A DNA stretch of 64,000 nucleotides, from positions 3,657,001-3,721,000 of the forward strand of contig NZ_BIFR01000001.1 in the NCBI RefSeq assembly GCF_003967535.1, in the 5' to 3' direction. Of the stretch, positions 1 to 9,295 are shown one piece after another; position 1 is the first letter of the stretch, and every line of letters starts with the position of its first letter. The position numbers and the translations under genes are program-made. This DNA is from Tengunoibacter tsumagoiensis. GTDB lineage: Bacteria; Chloroflexota; Ktedonobacteria; Ktedonobacterales; Ktedonobacteraceae. Under the pieces are notes generated by a model. It ran no database searches. It worked only from the letters and a program-made list of their open reading frames with translations, and had not been told where the DNA came from.

Positions 1-36
1 CTCTACCAATAAAGAGAGTATACATTCAGAAAGCGA

Positions 37-1440
37 TCAAGAAAAGATTTCTTTCTCATCATATTGAAACACTGTTTTAAAGACATCTTCCAGTAGCGAG
101 GTGTGGTTGATTTGCAGACATAATTTGCCCTCAGTAATCTGGTGCTGAATATAGCCCCATGATAGAGTTGGATCATTTGTCGAAAATTCTGAAGCAACCT
201 CTAACATCTTTTGCACCCCAGCTGGCCATTTAGGATATGCAGGTTGAATGAATCCGGTCAAAATATCCTGCCTGGCAATCACACAAGAGATAATAATAAT
301 ACCTCGCTTTTTCAGCAACTCAGCAGTTAATAAGGTGCGCTTCGATTGCAAAAATTCGCCATCGGAAATAATCACAAGGACTTTCTTTTTATCCTCATAT
401 CTTTTATCAATAAAGCGGATAGCGGCTTTATCCAACGTTTGTTCGAATGGTGTTCCTCCAAACATAATTTTATCTGCTGTTGCATATTGAGTATCTACAC
501 CTGGAATTTCGTAAGATATATCTTGCAAAGGCCTCACAACTTCTCGCATAGATGCAAGTTGAATCCAATAGGGTAGATTCTCGCTGACTTGTTCTTCAAA
601 ATGTTCTATAAAAACCGCTTTTATCGTATTTTCTACTAATGGCTTGAGAATATCCCACCCTACTTTGCGTATAAGACGTTCTGTTTTGAGTCTTGATTTT
701 TTTTTATCTATTCTCGCAAAAATCCTACGTCTATCATAGTTTAACCTTTGTATATGGTAATTTATTGACAATGCAATATTTTGAGTTACTTCTTTCTCAA
801 GAGCATTTAGAATTTCTGCACCAATATCTAAAGCTTTTTCTTTACTTAGATTTTCCACAAGTTCAGATAAGCTAAAACCAAGAGTCATTCCTTTTAATGC
901 TGCCGTCGTAAATTCTTTAGCAAACGAATCCACAAGATTACGAATGATACTGACATAATACTCTTTATGCTTTTCAAAATCATTTTTTGCTTTTTGATAA
1001 ACATCGTTTGTATAACGTTGTGAGGACTTGTTAGAAATTTCTGTGATTTTTTGCATCTGTCTTCCAACAAAATCACGGAGGTAACGAGCAAGCCAGTCTG
1101 GAGGTTGGATGCGTGCAAGTTTATACCGCAAACTCTGGTGCAAATGGTTAGTGGCAGATCTATAGAGCTCATCACAGAGATATTTTCTCAATTCTTCATA
1201 GGCATCATCAGTAATAACGGCATTGTCAATGATTTCACCAGCATATTCTTTCCATCTTTGATCTAATTGTTGTTAGAAATTAGCTAATTTTTGAGGAGAA
1301 GGCAGGAGTTCTGCAAGAGCTAAAACATCACACACAACATGGTGAACTTTCCATTGCTGTACCTCACCTGGTATGTGATGATCCTTTTGAAAGCTAGCAT
1401 CACCCTTTTGGTTTACATGTATCTCTGTTTTAAATCCCAT
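37..1440 (-). pseudogene. vWA-like domain gene interrupted by an in-frame stop
   Basis: The long part runs from a TTG at 1191 to 37 (about 384 residues). Its last third resembles a von Willebrand A domain: an FGGTPFEQTLDKA stretch fits the MIDAS threonine region, followed by a hydrophobic strand ending in VIISDGEF. The first MIDAS motif (DxSxS) is not visible upstream, so metal binding is doubtful. The middle is helical and charged. The same frame stays open upstream of 1191 to a TAA at 1273-1275, then is open again to 1509 with an ATG at 1440 (MGFKTEIHVN...). The simplest reading is one gene broken by a nonsense mutation, but two separate ORFs or a sequencing error are possible. No ribosome binding site supports the TTG. 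Confidence 0.55.
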
Positions 1441-1588
1441 CCCTAGACAAAAGATATCAGTCTCTTCCTCATCTTCCTCTCGGTACAGCCACAGTAAGTG
1501 GTGAAGAGCTCAAAAAGAGACGGCAAAATGAGCTCAGATTGAGCAACCTTCGCCGGTTAATGGAGTGCTACCATAATATAACTGGAGA

Positions 1589-1618
1589 GAAGAGAGTTTG
1601 CAAACTCTCTTCTTTTTT
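1589..1618 (+). terminator. Perfect 24-bp palindrome followed by T-run
   Basis: Positions 1589-1612 form a perfect inverted repeat (GAAGAGAGTTTG with its complement) followed by TTTTTT, the form of a rho-independent terminator on the plus strand. No intact plus-strand gene ends just upstream, so it may terminate a lost gene. Confidence 0.55.
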
Positions 1619-1708
1619 AGTGCGAAGAAGCTAATCATTTCTCATTTTTTCTATGTCATGCTATACTTTATTTTGTTGGAAATAACAGCTAACACTGTGA
1701 ATACTAGA

Positions 1709-1739
1709 AAATAACTCCAACAAATTGCTGGAGTTATTT
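1709..1739. terminator. 11-bp stem hairpin
   Basis: AAATAACTCCA at 1709-1719 is perfectly complementary to TGGAGTTATTT at 1729-1739 with a 9-base loop. A- and T-rich flanks on both sides make it usable as a bidirectional terminator. Confidence 0.5.
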
Positions 1740-1758
1740 GAACAGAAAAGAGGCAAAA

Positions 1759-1881
1759 GTGGCGGAAGCGACTGCAACCACGAAGCAGATTGAAAATGAT
1801 ACGTATGCTCCTGATGGTCTTGAGAAAGATGCTCGCGAGACCGCCACCGCTAGCGAAGCTGTACGTTTGATCACTGAATAG
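1759..1881 (+). CDS. Possible 40-residue ORF or tail of a lost gene
   Basis: An open frame ends with TAG at 1879-1881 and reads as a well-balanced acidic, Ala/Thr/Glu-rich peptide (…EATATTKQIENDTYAPDG…). It has no ATG. A GTG at 1759 is preceded by AGAGGC, a possible but close ribosome binding site. The composition looks coding, unlike the surrounding AT-rich DNA. It sits between two strong hairpins (1709-1739 and 1902-1954). It may be a tiny gene or the C-terminal remnant of a larger one. No family was recognised. Confidence 0.3.
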   Translation: MAEATATTKQIENDTYAPDGLEKDARETATASEAVRLITE

Positions 1882-1901
1882 TCACAATATTGGGTATTTT
1901 A

Positions 1902-1954
1902 AAGAGTATATGACTATTTGTCTATGCACAATAGATAAATAGTCATATACTCTT
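1902..1954. terminator. 18-bp perfect stem hairpin
   Basis: Positions 1902-1919 (AAGAGTATATGACTATTT) pair perfectly with 1937-1954 around a 17-base loop that is itself partly complementary. It could be a terminator for the small plus-strand ORF ending at 1881 or the end of a small inverted-repeat element. Confidence 0.5.
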
Positions 1955-2026
1955 AGCTTGCTGTCAATCTCTTGCTATGTATTTGAGGGAAGAATCAGGT
2001 TTTTTGCGATGAGTCGGTGCTCATTT

Positions 2027-2704
2027 TTATAGGGGAAGAGGTGGCAGCGATCCGCAGAACGTTATTGGTACACCACCCAGACCTAAGTTTGAAGTAAAAC
2101 CTCCACCCTGTGCACCGCAAACGTCTACTACAAAATTAGGTACAGAATTCAGCACATTACCCAGAAGATAAGATATAACCCCGCTAAAGGGCAATAAAGC
2201 TGGGTAAGCAACTGTAATCGAAGCAACGATAGCTCCTGCAGCTACTGGACCAAAACCTTGCAAGGCCTTGGCTGTATCTAAAGGAAAGTACAACCCGAAG
2301 GCATATGGTACCTGGAAAATGCCGGGGCCAGCAGTATATATTCTGACTGTGATGCTACCAATACCAGGTACAAAAATATAAGGATTTACTTTCCCATTAG
2401 AAGTTGTGTTAGAGACTGTAATTGTGCGTGTCTCAGTATGAACTTGATCAGGATGTTCCAGTGCATAGGCATATTCGGCTTTCGCTTGCTCTAGTTTATC
2501 CTGAGGTATCTTCTCTAGTGCATCTTTAAGTGGCGAAGAGAGATCTGAAGTATTCCCAATAGGAACAAAAACTGAGGTTTGTGAGTCAGCAACGTGCTCA
2601 ATAGGGTGAGCGCTTGCAACTCCTCCCAGTGTAAAAAGTGCTGAAAGCATTGTTGCTATAAAAGCAACTAGCAAAAATTTCTTAAGTGGATACAAGTGCA
2701 TCAT
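2027..2704 (-). CDS. Secreted protein of unknown function
   Basis: 225 residues. The N-terminus has a classical signal peptide: basic LKK followed by about 20 hydrophobic residues and a likely cleavage after VASAHP near residue 32. There is no lipobox Cys. The mature part has an acidic Gln/Glu-rich helix (about 55-85), a Thr-rich strand, then a long Gly/Pro/Val-rich hydrophobic C-terminal half. Two cysteines (VDVCGAQ and ITFCGSL) near the C-terminus could form a disulfide. A second ATG three bases in gives a one-residue alternative. No family was recognised. It stands alone, with more than 500 bases of AT-rich DNA upstream. Confidence 0.7.
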   Translation of the reverse strand: MMHLYPLKKFLLVAFIATMLSALFTLGGVASAHPIEHVADSQTSVFVPIGNTSDLSSPLKDALEKIPQDKLEQAKAEYAYALEHPDQVHTETRTITVSNTTSNGKVNPYIFVPGIGSITVRIYTAGPGIFQVPYAFGLYFPLDTAKALQGFGPVAAGAIVASITVAYPALLPFSGVISYLLGNVLNSVPNFVVDVCGAQGGGFTSNLGLGGVPITFCGSLPPLPL

Positions 2705-3314
2705 TTTATGCTCCTCTGTTGATTCTTTACAATACGAATGTTCATCAATGTCTTAGAGTGCTAATCTGAGGTGTGCATAGAATTTGGCTATTTGCACGGC
2801 AGATTAGTTACTCTGGTTGACTTCCCTGCTAAAGACAGCAAACCTTGTGTAAGAACCTTTGCTAGCATAACATGATATATATATATATGTCAATAATATT
2901 CCCATAGAAAAAGCCTTTGATTTTTAAATATATATATCTATGATTATATTTTTTAGGGCATAACAGATGGTTAATTAAGAATATATTAAAAATGGAGGAT
3001 TGCACGAGGAGGTAATGATATAAATCCTCTAAGTGATAAAGGGCTCATAAATACTCTACAAAATAGGCTAAATGAAGTGGCTTTTAAAAGGTAATTCGGT
3101 TCTACTACTGATCAAAGCTTTCAAGTAGGCTTGAATAGTTTCTAGATGTTCTAATAGTATTTCTTTGACAATGACAACGAAATCTGATATAAAAAGTGAT
3201 GGGTAGAACACCACTAATTGGTGAAGACCTCTTCATTTGACCATGCTTTTCCAGGTCTTTTTGAACTCTTCCTACTCGATATGGCCCTACCTCGTCGATA
3301 GAAAGGAAAATTTT
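2705..3314. other. AT-rich intergenic region
   Basis: No coding frame of conviction. It contains TA repeats (about 2877-2888) and very low GC. It presumably holds promoters for the flanking secreted and membrane proteins, but I cannot place them. Confidence 0.5.
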
Positions 3315-3638
3315 ATGAGTCTTACTATTATCTGTTTTTATATTGTCCTTATTTTAGGATCTATACTCTATTTTTCTGGAATGAAAATTGAAAAAGATAA
3401 AAGTAGCCCCATACTTATGCTGCGTATTAAGGATGAAGGGAGCAGCTTAAAAAGGGTTGTTTCGTTTATCATTATGGACATAGGTCTATTTGGAGTCGTT
3501 ATCTCTGGAAGCCTTGGTATTGATAGCATACTTAATAGAATTGGCTACCTCTCTATTCTAGTTGTTTTTGTCTTTCGATCGTATAAGTTTCAATATGAAC
3601 TTTTTTCAAATTATATCAAAATCCGGAAGAAAGACTGA
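3315..3638 (+). CDS. Small membrane protein, unknown
   Basis: About 107 residues from ATG 3315, chosen because GAAAGGAAAA lies just upstream; a longer frame opens at 3237 but lacks a site. Three hydrophobic segments are visible: residues 1-20 (SLTIICFYIVLILGSI), about 50-75 (IIMDIGLFGVVISGSL) and 79-93 (GYLSILVVFVF), with a Lys-rich linker between the first and second and a Lys/Arg-rich C-terminus (KIRKKD). Low GC matches the surrounding accessory DNA. Probably a small inner-membrane protein; no family was recognised. Confidence 0.5.
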   Translation: MSLTIICFYIVLILGSILYFSGMKIEKDKSSPILMLRIKDEGSSLKRVVSFIIMDIGLFGVVISGSLGIDSILNRIGYLSILVVFVFRSYKFQYELFSNYIKIRKKD

Positions 3639-3695
3639 TGGATTTGCAGCCTATCCAAAGAGTATTGTGCGAGCCTTTCGCGACAAGCAATCTGA

Positions 3696-3830
3696 GCAGA
3701 CAGGGAGAGGCTGCGACCCATTGCTGATCCGATGGCTCCCCAACGGCAACCAGGGCGACCACGCAAACATGCCTTGCCCGACCCAATGGCCCCCAAGCAG
3801 TCCAAGGGGCGGCCTCGGAAAAGTGCTTGA
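3696..3830 (+). pseudogene. C-terminal remnant of a probable transposase with AT-hook-like tail
   Basis: A 44-codon open frame between stops at 3693-3695 and 3828-3830, GC-rich against AT-rich flanks. It contains two AT-hook-like blocks, QPGRPRKHA and KGRPRKSA, spaced by about 20 residues. Such tails occur at the ends of some transposases. There is no start codon or catalytic region, so this looks like the end of a deleted insertion sequence. The same DNA is open on several other frames, which I take as shadows of GC-rich sequence. Confidence 0.4.
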
Positions 3831-4136
3831 GCTCATTCACCACGTAATGTGGTTCTACCCATCAAGTCGAAGATGTTCTGTTCCTCGAGGGTTTGCAAAA
3901 ACAGCAAGTACTTGAGTTTTCACTGACTTTACCATATTTTTGTCTGCTCCCTTTCAATTAAATATCATAGTATCTACTATCTTATCTCTCTTTGCACCTA
4001 TGGCTTCTATATTATATACGCTTAATAATGCAGTACTTTTTATTAAAATAACATTAAAATAACGTTTAAATCTTATTTTAATGTCTTATATGCCCTTAAG
4101 ACAACATAATCCTGGTCTTTATATTTATAGCAATCT
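3831..4136. other. Intergenic, no gene seen
   Basis: AT content rises sharply after 3900. The first 70 bases may still belong to the lost insertion sequence. Nothing else recognisable. Confidence 0.4.
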
Positions 4137-4186
4137 AAAGGAGGGTGCAGGAAAACCAAAATTTTGGTTTTCCTGCACCCTCCTTT
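4137..4186 (-). terminator. 50-bp perfect palindrome
   Basis: Positions 4137-4161 are the exact reverse complement of 4162-4186 with no loop. It lies just past the stop of the BNR-like lipoprotein gene (4200) and is followed on the minus strand by T-rich DNA. Very probably its terminator. Confidence 0.75.
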
Positions 4187-4199
4187 AAGGGGTAAACAT

Positions 4200-5342
4200 T
4201 TACACAATGGTATAATGGATGGTGGTCCAGGTGTGGCCGCCGTCAGTTGTGTGATACAGGACAGCATTTGCGGTATCGGTAATCCAGCCCTGATTGGCAT
4301 TGATAAAGCTCATTTTGTCTGCGGTACTTGCCAATGTCGCAATCTTGCTCCAGTTGCTGGCACCAGTGGTGTTTGCATATAAAGCGCCCTTATCCAGGGC
4401 CCAATAATGGGTTTCATCGGCAATATAGATGTCATGTGTATCAAAATCTTTAGTATAGCTGGCATACCAGCGTCCACCGTCATTGCCCGAAGAGTACATT
4501 GCCAGCCATTGGCCTGCGCTAGAGCTCACATGAACGGGCATCAGACCAGTCCAACCAATGAAGACTGGAGGGGTCGTCTCATAAAAGGCATCGGTTACAC
4601 CGGCCAGAGGAGGAAGATTATTATCGGCCCAGGTTACCCCACCGTCATTACTCCGCTCAACCAGGACACTATCAGTGAGCGCTCCTACGCTATGCGAAAT
4701 CCAGCCCTGCTGCGTATTCTCAAAAGTAGGGCCAGCCTTCTGACCACTGAGCGAGAGACTGCCTGGAGCCTGAGCAATAATTTTCCAGGTCTGTCCAGCA
4801 TCGTTTGTATGATAGAGATGCACTCCCTGACTGCCTGCCCCAGCACTGAGATTGACCAGTAACCAGCCATGTTTGTCATCCACAAAATTAGGGCGATCCG
4901 CCAGGCCCACGGCATCAGAATCATTGATGGTAACCGAAGTCCAATTCTTTCCAGCATCAGTTGTATGCCAGACAACAATATGCAGGCCTCCACTACTGCC
5001 ACTTATTGAGGCTGGCACGACAACCCAGGCGCGTTGAGCTGTCTGAAAAGTGCTTTCAGCTTTATCGCCACCGCTCGCCATCGCACTCGGAGGGGTCACA
5101 TCGGACCACTGCTGCCCACCATTCAGCGTATGCAGAATGGCATGCTTTGTCAGAGCCCAGCCACTATTGGCATCCACCAGACGGACCTGTGTCAATGGCT
5201 CAGCAATCTTTGCAGGCAGAGGCCCCCCATCACCTGTGCCAATCGGCTCCTGACCACAGGCAGACAAAAGGCAGGCTCCAACAAAGAAGAGCAACATGAA
5301 TACGGCTGCCGAGGAACGGCTTAATAAATGTTTGTATTTCAC
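4200..5342 (-). CDS. BNR/Ycf48-like beta-propeller lipoprotein
   Basis: About 380 residues from GTG 5342, chosen for AAAGGGA upstream; the frame extends to 5408 without a better start. Signal peptide with lipobox LLSACGQ gives a membrane-anchored extracellular lipoprotein. The body has repeats of the type WALT...ILHTLNGGQQWSDVT, LYHTNDAGQTWK, SNDGGVTWA and LYHTTDGGHTWTTIHY, the Asp-box/BNR pattern of sialidase-like and Ycf48/HCF136 propellers. Family members without photosynthesis have no fixed role; the gene is monocistronic between two strong hairpins. Ligand unknown. Confidence 0.8.
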   Translation of the reverse strand: MKYKHLLSRSSAAVFMLLFFVGACLLSACGQEPIGTGDGGPLPAKIAEPLTQVRLVDANSGWALTKHAILHTLNGGQQWSDVTPPSAMASGGDKAESTFQTAQRAWVVVPASISGSSGGLHIVVWHTTDAGKNWTSVTINDSDAVGLADRPNFVDDKHGWLLVNLSAGAGSQGVHLYHTNDAGQTWKIIAQAPGSLSLSGQKAGPTFENTQQGWISHSVGALTDSVLVERSNDGGVTWADNNLPPLAGVTDAFYETTPPVFIGWTGLMPVHVSSSAGQWLAMYSSGNDGGRWYASYTKDFDTHDIYIADETHYWALDKGALYANTTGASNWSKIATLASTADKMSFINANQGWITDTANAVLYHTTDGGHTWTTIHYTIV

Positions 5343-5386
5343 TCTGATTAGTCCCTTTGCATATATATTTTTAATAAGTCCAATTA

Positions 5387-5424
5387 CATCTGTTTTCGTC
5401 CTTGACATCTGTTTTTGTCCTTGA
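5387..5424. repeat. 19-bp tandem direct repeat
   Basis: CATCTGTTTTCGTCCTTGA at 5387-5405 is followed directly by CATCTGTTTTTGTCCTTGA at 5406-5424 (one mismatch), 45-80 bases upstream of the lipoprotein start. The position suits a regulator site, but no protein is implied. Confidence 0.6.
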
Positions 5425-5535
5425 TGACAATACTATAGCAGAGAAAATGCAGATAGACTATGTGTTATCTCACTGTTTTTCAGTAATCTTTAAAACATTA
5501 ATCAAGGTAAGAACTTTTACTTCACAAAATAGATT

Positions 5536-5588
5536 GCCAGGAAGAGCTCGACATAACGATGTTTTCGTCATGTCGAGCTCTTCCTGGC
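5536..5588 (-). terminator. 19-bp stem hairpin after dps
   Basis: 5536-5554 (GCCAGGAAGAGCTCGACAT) pairs perfectly with 5570-5588 around a 15-base loop. It lies 22 bases past the stop of the Dps-like gene. Confidence 0.7.
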
Positions 5589-5610
5589 TTTGCCCCCTAA
5601 ACCCTGGAGC

Positions 5611-6168
5611 TTAGTTCGCGTTATCCTGGCCCTGCACAATCTCGTACAAAAACCACTTCCGGCGCTCGGTCTCATCGAGGAGTACTTCAAGCTCATTACT
5701 GGTGGCATAATCATGATTATCTTCACAGATCATACCTGCGGCACGCAACATTTGCGCCATATGCGTATTATCCTGGAGTAATTGGCGAACCATCTCTGCC
5801 GGATCAACCAGATCGGCATTATTATCCTGAATGGTCTGTAGCTGGCTAATATGACCAATGCTACGAATGGTCGTTCCACCGATCCGTCTCACCCGTTCAG
5901 CCATCGTATCAATGGAGGCGAGCAGAGCAGCAGCATGCTCATCAAAAAGCAGATGATAATCGCGGAAATGCGAGCCCTCAAGATGCCAATGAAAATTTTT
6001 CGTTTTCGTATAGAGGGCAAAAGCATCAGCAATAAGCGGGTTGATCACATCCGTAACATGCTTTACCTCCTCTGGTGTAAGGTCTGTGACCGTAGCTAGA
6101 GGAGGTGGCACCGGGAAGGATTTGATGCTACTCGAAGATTGAGCCTGCGTCTTTTGCTTAGTTGTCAT
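5611..6168 (-). CDS. dps: Dps-like ferritin-family protein
   Basis: 185 residues, the usual Dps size. Residues 30-175 carry the four-helix Dps pattern: KTKNFHWHLEGSHF, LLFDEH, DTMAERVRRIGGTTIRSIG and HDYATSNELEVLLDETERRKWFL. Dps dodecamers bind iron and often DNA, protecting from peroxide and starvation. By hand alignment the position of the second ferroxidase glutamate (E62 in Listeria Dps) is Ala, as part of FDEHAAAL, so the site may be partial. The N-terminal 30 residues are Thr/Lys/Ser-rich and extended, a place where DNA-binding tails occur. ATG at 6168 follows GAGAGGA. Ends at a strong hairpin. Confidence 0.88.
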   Translation of the reverse strand: MTTKQKTQAQSSSSIKSFPVPPPLATVTDLTPEEVKHVTDVINPLIADAFALYTKTKNFHWHLEGSHFRDYHLLFDEHAAALLASIDTMAERVRRIGGTTIRSIGHISQLQTIQDNNADLVDPAEMVRQLLQDNTHMAQMLRAAGMICEDNHDYATSNELEVLLDETERRKWFLYEIVQGQDNAN

Positions 6169-6274
6169 AGAAATCCTCTCTCGCTAGAATACTTCACACC
6201 TTCAAAGTCTATGAATATTCTGCCAGGAAACGCAAACTGAACAATCTTCGTATCAACTTATCCAGATAGAACCT

Positions 6275-9200
6275 TTAATCAACGTTTAGCCGTAACGTCT
6301 GACTCATCGACGGACGTGATACAAGGTACACAATGAGGAGAAGTGTGAGAATACTAATGCCCAAAATCCCCCCCAGGAGATACCCCAACGACGGCGACAA
6401 CACAAATTGGAGCGGTGGAAGATCACTCTGAAGATTCACCCCATTAGACACAGCAATGTTGGTCCCATTAAAAGCAATAACGCTGGTAAGAATAAGGGCT
6501 GGCATTGCCATATAAGAGAGGAGCGCCCCCGCCAGGATTCCAAGCGCAAAGATGATGATATAGACAATACTCTGCTCCCAACTCAACACACCAGCCAGTT
6601 GCCCAGGAGCCGAGCCCAGCGCTCGCAACAGTGCAAAACTACTTAAACGACCAGTGGCAACGATCCAGGATGTCAGCAAACTCCCAAACAGAGCAAGAAA
6701 GAGTGGAGTAAATGTGCCAATAAGCAGAATACCCCGTAAAGCCAGATAGAGGGGATCATGTTGGAGAACACTAATAAATTGAGCACGATCGGCCAATGGC
6801 GTCTCAGGCGTGAGATGCTTCAAGAGATCTTTATGTAATAATCCCAGATTTGCACCAGGCTTTGCACGCAGCCAGACATAATTCAATGTACGCTCGGCTG
6901 GGAGATAGCTATGATCTTTGCTAAGGAGCGATACCGCTTTGCCATACTGTTGATTATAGGTCTGATAATCAACTAAAATAGTTGAATGGGTGCTATTATC
7001 AATATTTCCCGCATCGAGTGCATCAAATGATGGGATATGCGAAACGCTGTCGATGATAAAAAAGGTGAGACCTACAGTGGTACCTCTGTCAGGTGGGGTA
7101 GTAGGATCGACAGTGGCATTGCTACTACCAGGATTTGATACATAGATAGAGAGGCTAAATGCCATGTGCGGTTGGAGATGGAGGGCTTTTAATGTAGCTG
7201 CATCTACTATTGCGGGAATGATTGAAGTCACTTGGGCCTTCTTGCGCTGCGCTTTTAAGCTCGTCATCAACGAGGGCAATGATTTGGAAGCAGGCAGGAA
7301 CGACCATTTTGATGATTGAGCATAGGTATCTACATCAACAGCTTTCACCGTCGCATTCAGATTATCTCTAAAAAAGACATCCACATTCCCCAATGAAGCT
7401 CGTTCTACTCCCGGAAGGGCGCGATAGACTGCCGTCTGCTCAGCCAGATTCGTGCTTTGAACGTCGGGTATGCTCCCACTAAAGTCAGTCCCTACTTGAT
7501 AATCGGCAATATCAACGATACGCTGAGACTGTGAGGCGGTAAACACAAGGGTAAAGATGGCAAAGGCCGTTGCCAGCGTGAGCAGCAACATCGTTCGCAA
7601 GGCTCGCTGCGGCGAACGGGACATTTGAGCCAGGGCCAGCATCGAAGAAACACTCCCACGGCGGCTCGCCAGGCTGGTCATCCAACGGAGCAGAACAGGA
7701 AAACAGCGCAGAAAGAAAAGAACACAGGCTAAGAGAAAAAACGCTGAGGCCAGGAGGGCCAGAGGGGCCAGGGTCTGGGTGCTTGCCTGACCATTGAGAG
7801 CGCTGGCGGTCGTTGCATAGCGCGCATAGCCGTATCCTCCAAGAGCTAAAATAGCCAGAGCAATATCAAGATAGAAGCGCTGCCAGACAGGCCGACGACT
7901 TGAACGGGCCGCCTCTCGGCGAAGAGCCAGTACGTCATAACCGGTTTCGCGAAAGATTGCTGCAAGGATTCCAAGCAACGTAATTGTCACGGCCAGTAAC
8001 GCGTAAGGCCAGATAGCGATCACAAGATTCAAGAGATTCCCATTCAAAGGAGCAAGCAGGTCGAGATCACTCGCTGGCAGAATACGAGCCACCAGTTCAT
8101 GGGTAAGTGGAAGAGAGAGAAATGGACCAATCAATAAGGCGATCAGCGCCAAGAGAACACTCTGGATCGCAAACAGGCCGAAAATCTGGCGTCGACTGGC
8201 TCCACGACTTCGCAACAGAGCAATCGCATCCAATCGTTGTTCAACCAGGAGTTCAGCAATGAGCGAAACAAAAAGAAGAACCATGCCAACAATCAGTAAG
8301 AGGAGCAGGTCGACTGAGACAAGGGCCAGGTTAATACGATCACGATAGGCTGCCAGATCATTCGATGGCGTTTTCGTCTGTATTAATTGAATCTGCGCGG
8401 GACTATTTGCGGCATCAGCAGTAAAATTATGGATACCATCAATAAGTTGGTTCAAACGAGTGACATCCAGGCGATCTCCAATGATCTGGTAGATCCAAAA
8501 GAAGTCTGGAGCAGAATCAAAGCTCGATTCAGTTGCGCCAGGATCACTATAGGCTTTCGATAAGACTTCGGTCGTAGTCAAGCACGTTGAAAGAAGGCGC
8601 GATGCATTAATATTGTTCAATGCAACAGATTGAAAGACCTCTCCTTGCCAGTATGGATCGGTGTTTGAGCGAGGTGTTACGATCCCGCTTACACGCAAAG
8701 TCCAGATAGTTGATGACAGAAGAGAAGGAGTGATTCTGCTCACATCCCCCACATTGAGGTGGAGCTTCTGAGACATCTGGGGTGTAATAACAATCTCTAC
8801 CACATTCGCTTGAGAAGAGACTTGAGGTAAAGCCCCACTGACAAGATGGACATGAGAAGCCAGAGTAGCTTGAGGAAAGCCATCCAGAACATCGGTATTG
8901 CCACTAGACTCTGACTGTTGCTGATCACCTGTCAGGACGGTAACTCCCGCACGCATGTATTGCTGAGAGGTAACGTTGGTGCCAAAATCTCTGCTCGCAA
9001 TCTGCTGTAAGATTCTGTTTGAGTTTTCAACGTTTTGTGGAGTGATCGTTGGTACTTTCCCTTGCAACCAGATCGTTGCATGACCAGAATCATCCGTAAG
9101 AAAATTCCGTAAACTGGCATTCAAGGTAATCTGAGCATAAAGCGGACCGGTACAGACAATCACAACAGCGGCAATCATCCCTATACCAAGTAGAAAGAGG

Positions 9201-9295
9201 AGACGCCACGTCTGGCGTACTTGCCAACCAGCTAAAGTCAGAAGCGGCAATAATCGCTGCTGGCTATGCTGCTGAGTCCTGGCCGAGATCTTCAT
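6275..9295 (-). CDS. Large FtsX/MacB-type ABC transporter permease
   Basis: 1006 residues. One membrane segment near residues 30-52, then a large extracytoplasmic region (about 55-320), a cluster of three to four membrane segments (about 325-455), another near 475-530, a second extracytoplasmic domain (about 575-845), and a last cluster of three segments (about 850-1000). This is the double MacB-PCD/FtsX arrangement of ABC permeases that act on lipoproteins, lipids or peptides at the cell surface. Motif EQRLDAIALLRSRGASRRQI is the FtsX cytoplasmic coupling loop. No ATPase gene is adjacent, so the partner must be elsewhere. The ribosome binding site GAGAGGA is followed by a complementary TCCTC, which may mask it. 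Confidence 0.85.
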   Translation of the reverse strand: MKISARTQQHSQQRLLPLLTLAGWQVRQTWRLLFLLGIGMIAAVVIVCTGPLYAQITLNASLRNFLTDDSGHATIWLQGKVPTITPQNVENSNRILQQIASRDFGTNVTSQQYMRAGVTVLTGDQQQSESSGNTDVLDGFPQATLASHVHLVSGALPQVSSQANVVEIVITPQMSQKLHLNVGDVSRITPSLLSSTIWTLRVSGIVTPRSNTDPYWQGEVFQSVALNNINASRLLSTCLTTTEVLSKAYSDPGATESSFDSAPDFFWIYQIIGDRLDVTRLNQLIDGIHNFTADAANSPAQIQLIQTKTPSNDLAAYRDRINLALVSVDLLLLLIVGMVLLFVSLIAELLVEQRLDAIALLRSRGASRRQIFGLFAIQSVLLALIALLIGPFLSLPLTHELVARILPASDLDLLAPLNGNLLNLVIAIWPYALLAVTITLLGILAAIFRETGYDVLALRREAARSSRRPVWQRFYLDIALAILALGGYGYARYATTASALNGQASTQTLAPLALLASAFFLLACVLFFLRCFPVLLRWMTSLASRRGSVSSMLALAQMSRSPQRALRTMLLLTLATAFAIFTLVFTASQSQRIVDIADYQVGTDFSGSIPDVQSTNLAEQTAVYRALPGVERASLGNVDVFFRDNLNATVKAVDVDTYAQSSKWSFLPASKSLPSLMTSLKAQRKKAQVTSIIPAIVDAATLKALHLQPHMAFSLSIYVSNPGSSNATVDPTTPPDRGTTVGLTFFIIDSVSHIPSFDALDAGNIDNSTHSTILVDYQTYNQQYGKAVSLLSKDHSYLPAERTLNYVWLRAKPGANLGLLHKDLLKHLTPETPLADRAQFISVLQHDPLYLALRGILLIGTFTPLFLALFGSLLTSWIVATGRLSSFALLRALGSAPGQLAGVLSWEQSIVYIIIFALGILAGALLSYMAMPALILTSVIAFNGTNIAVSNGVNLQSDLPPLQFVLSPSLGYLLGGILGISILTLLLIVYLVSRPSMSQTLRLNVD

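Larger units (their letters stand above)
1441..2026. other. Intergenic, decayed region
   Basis: Apart from the hairpins and the 40-residue ORF listed separately, this stretch shows no intact gene. A plus-strand frame across about 1475-1634 reads TVSGEELKKRRQNELRL but runs through a terminator hairpin, so it looks like a leftover rather than a gene. Confidence 0.4.

Noticed and set aside
3611..3843. Three overlapping minus-strand ORFs of 61-75 residues
   Set aside because: All cover the same GC-rich patch as the transposase tail on the plus strand and have no start signals.
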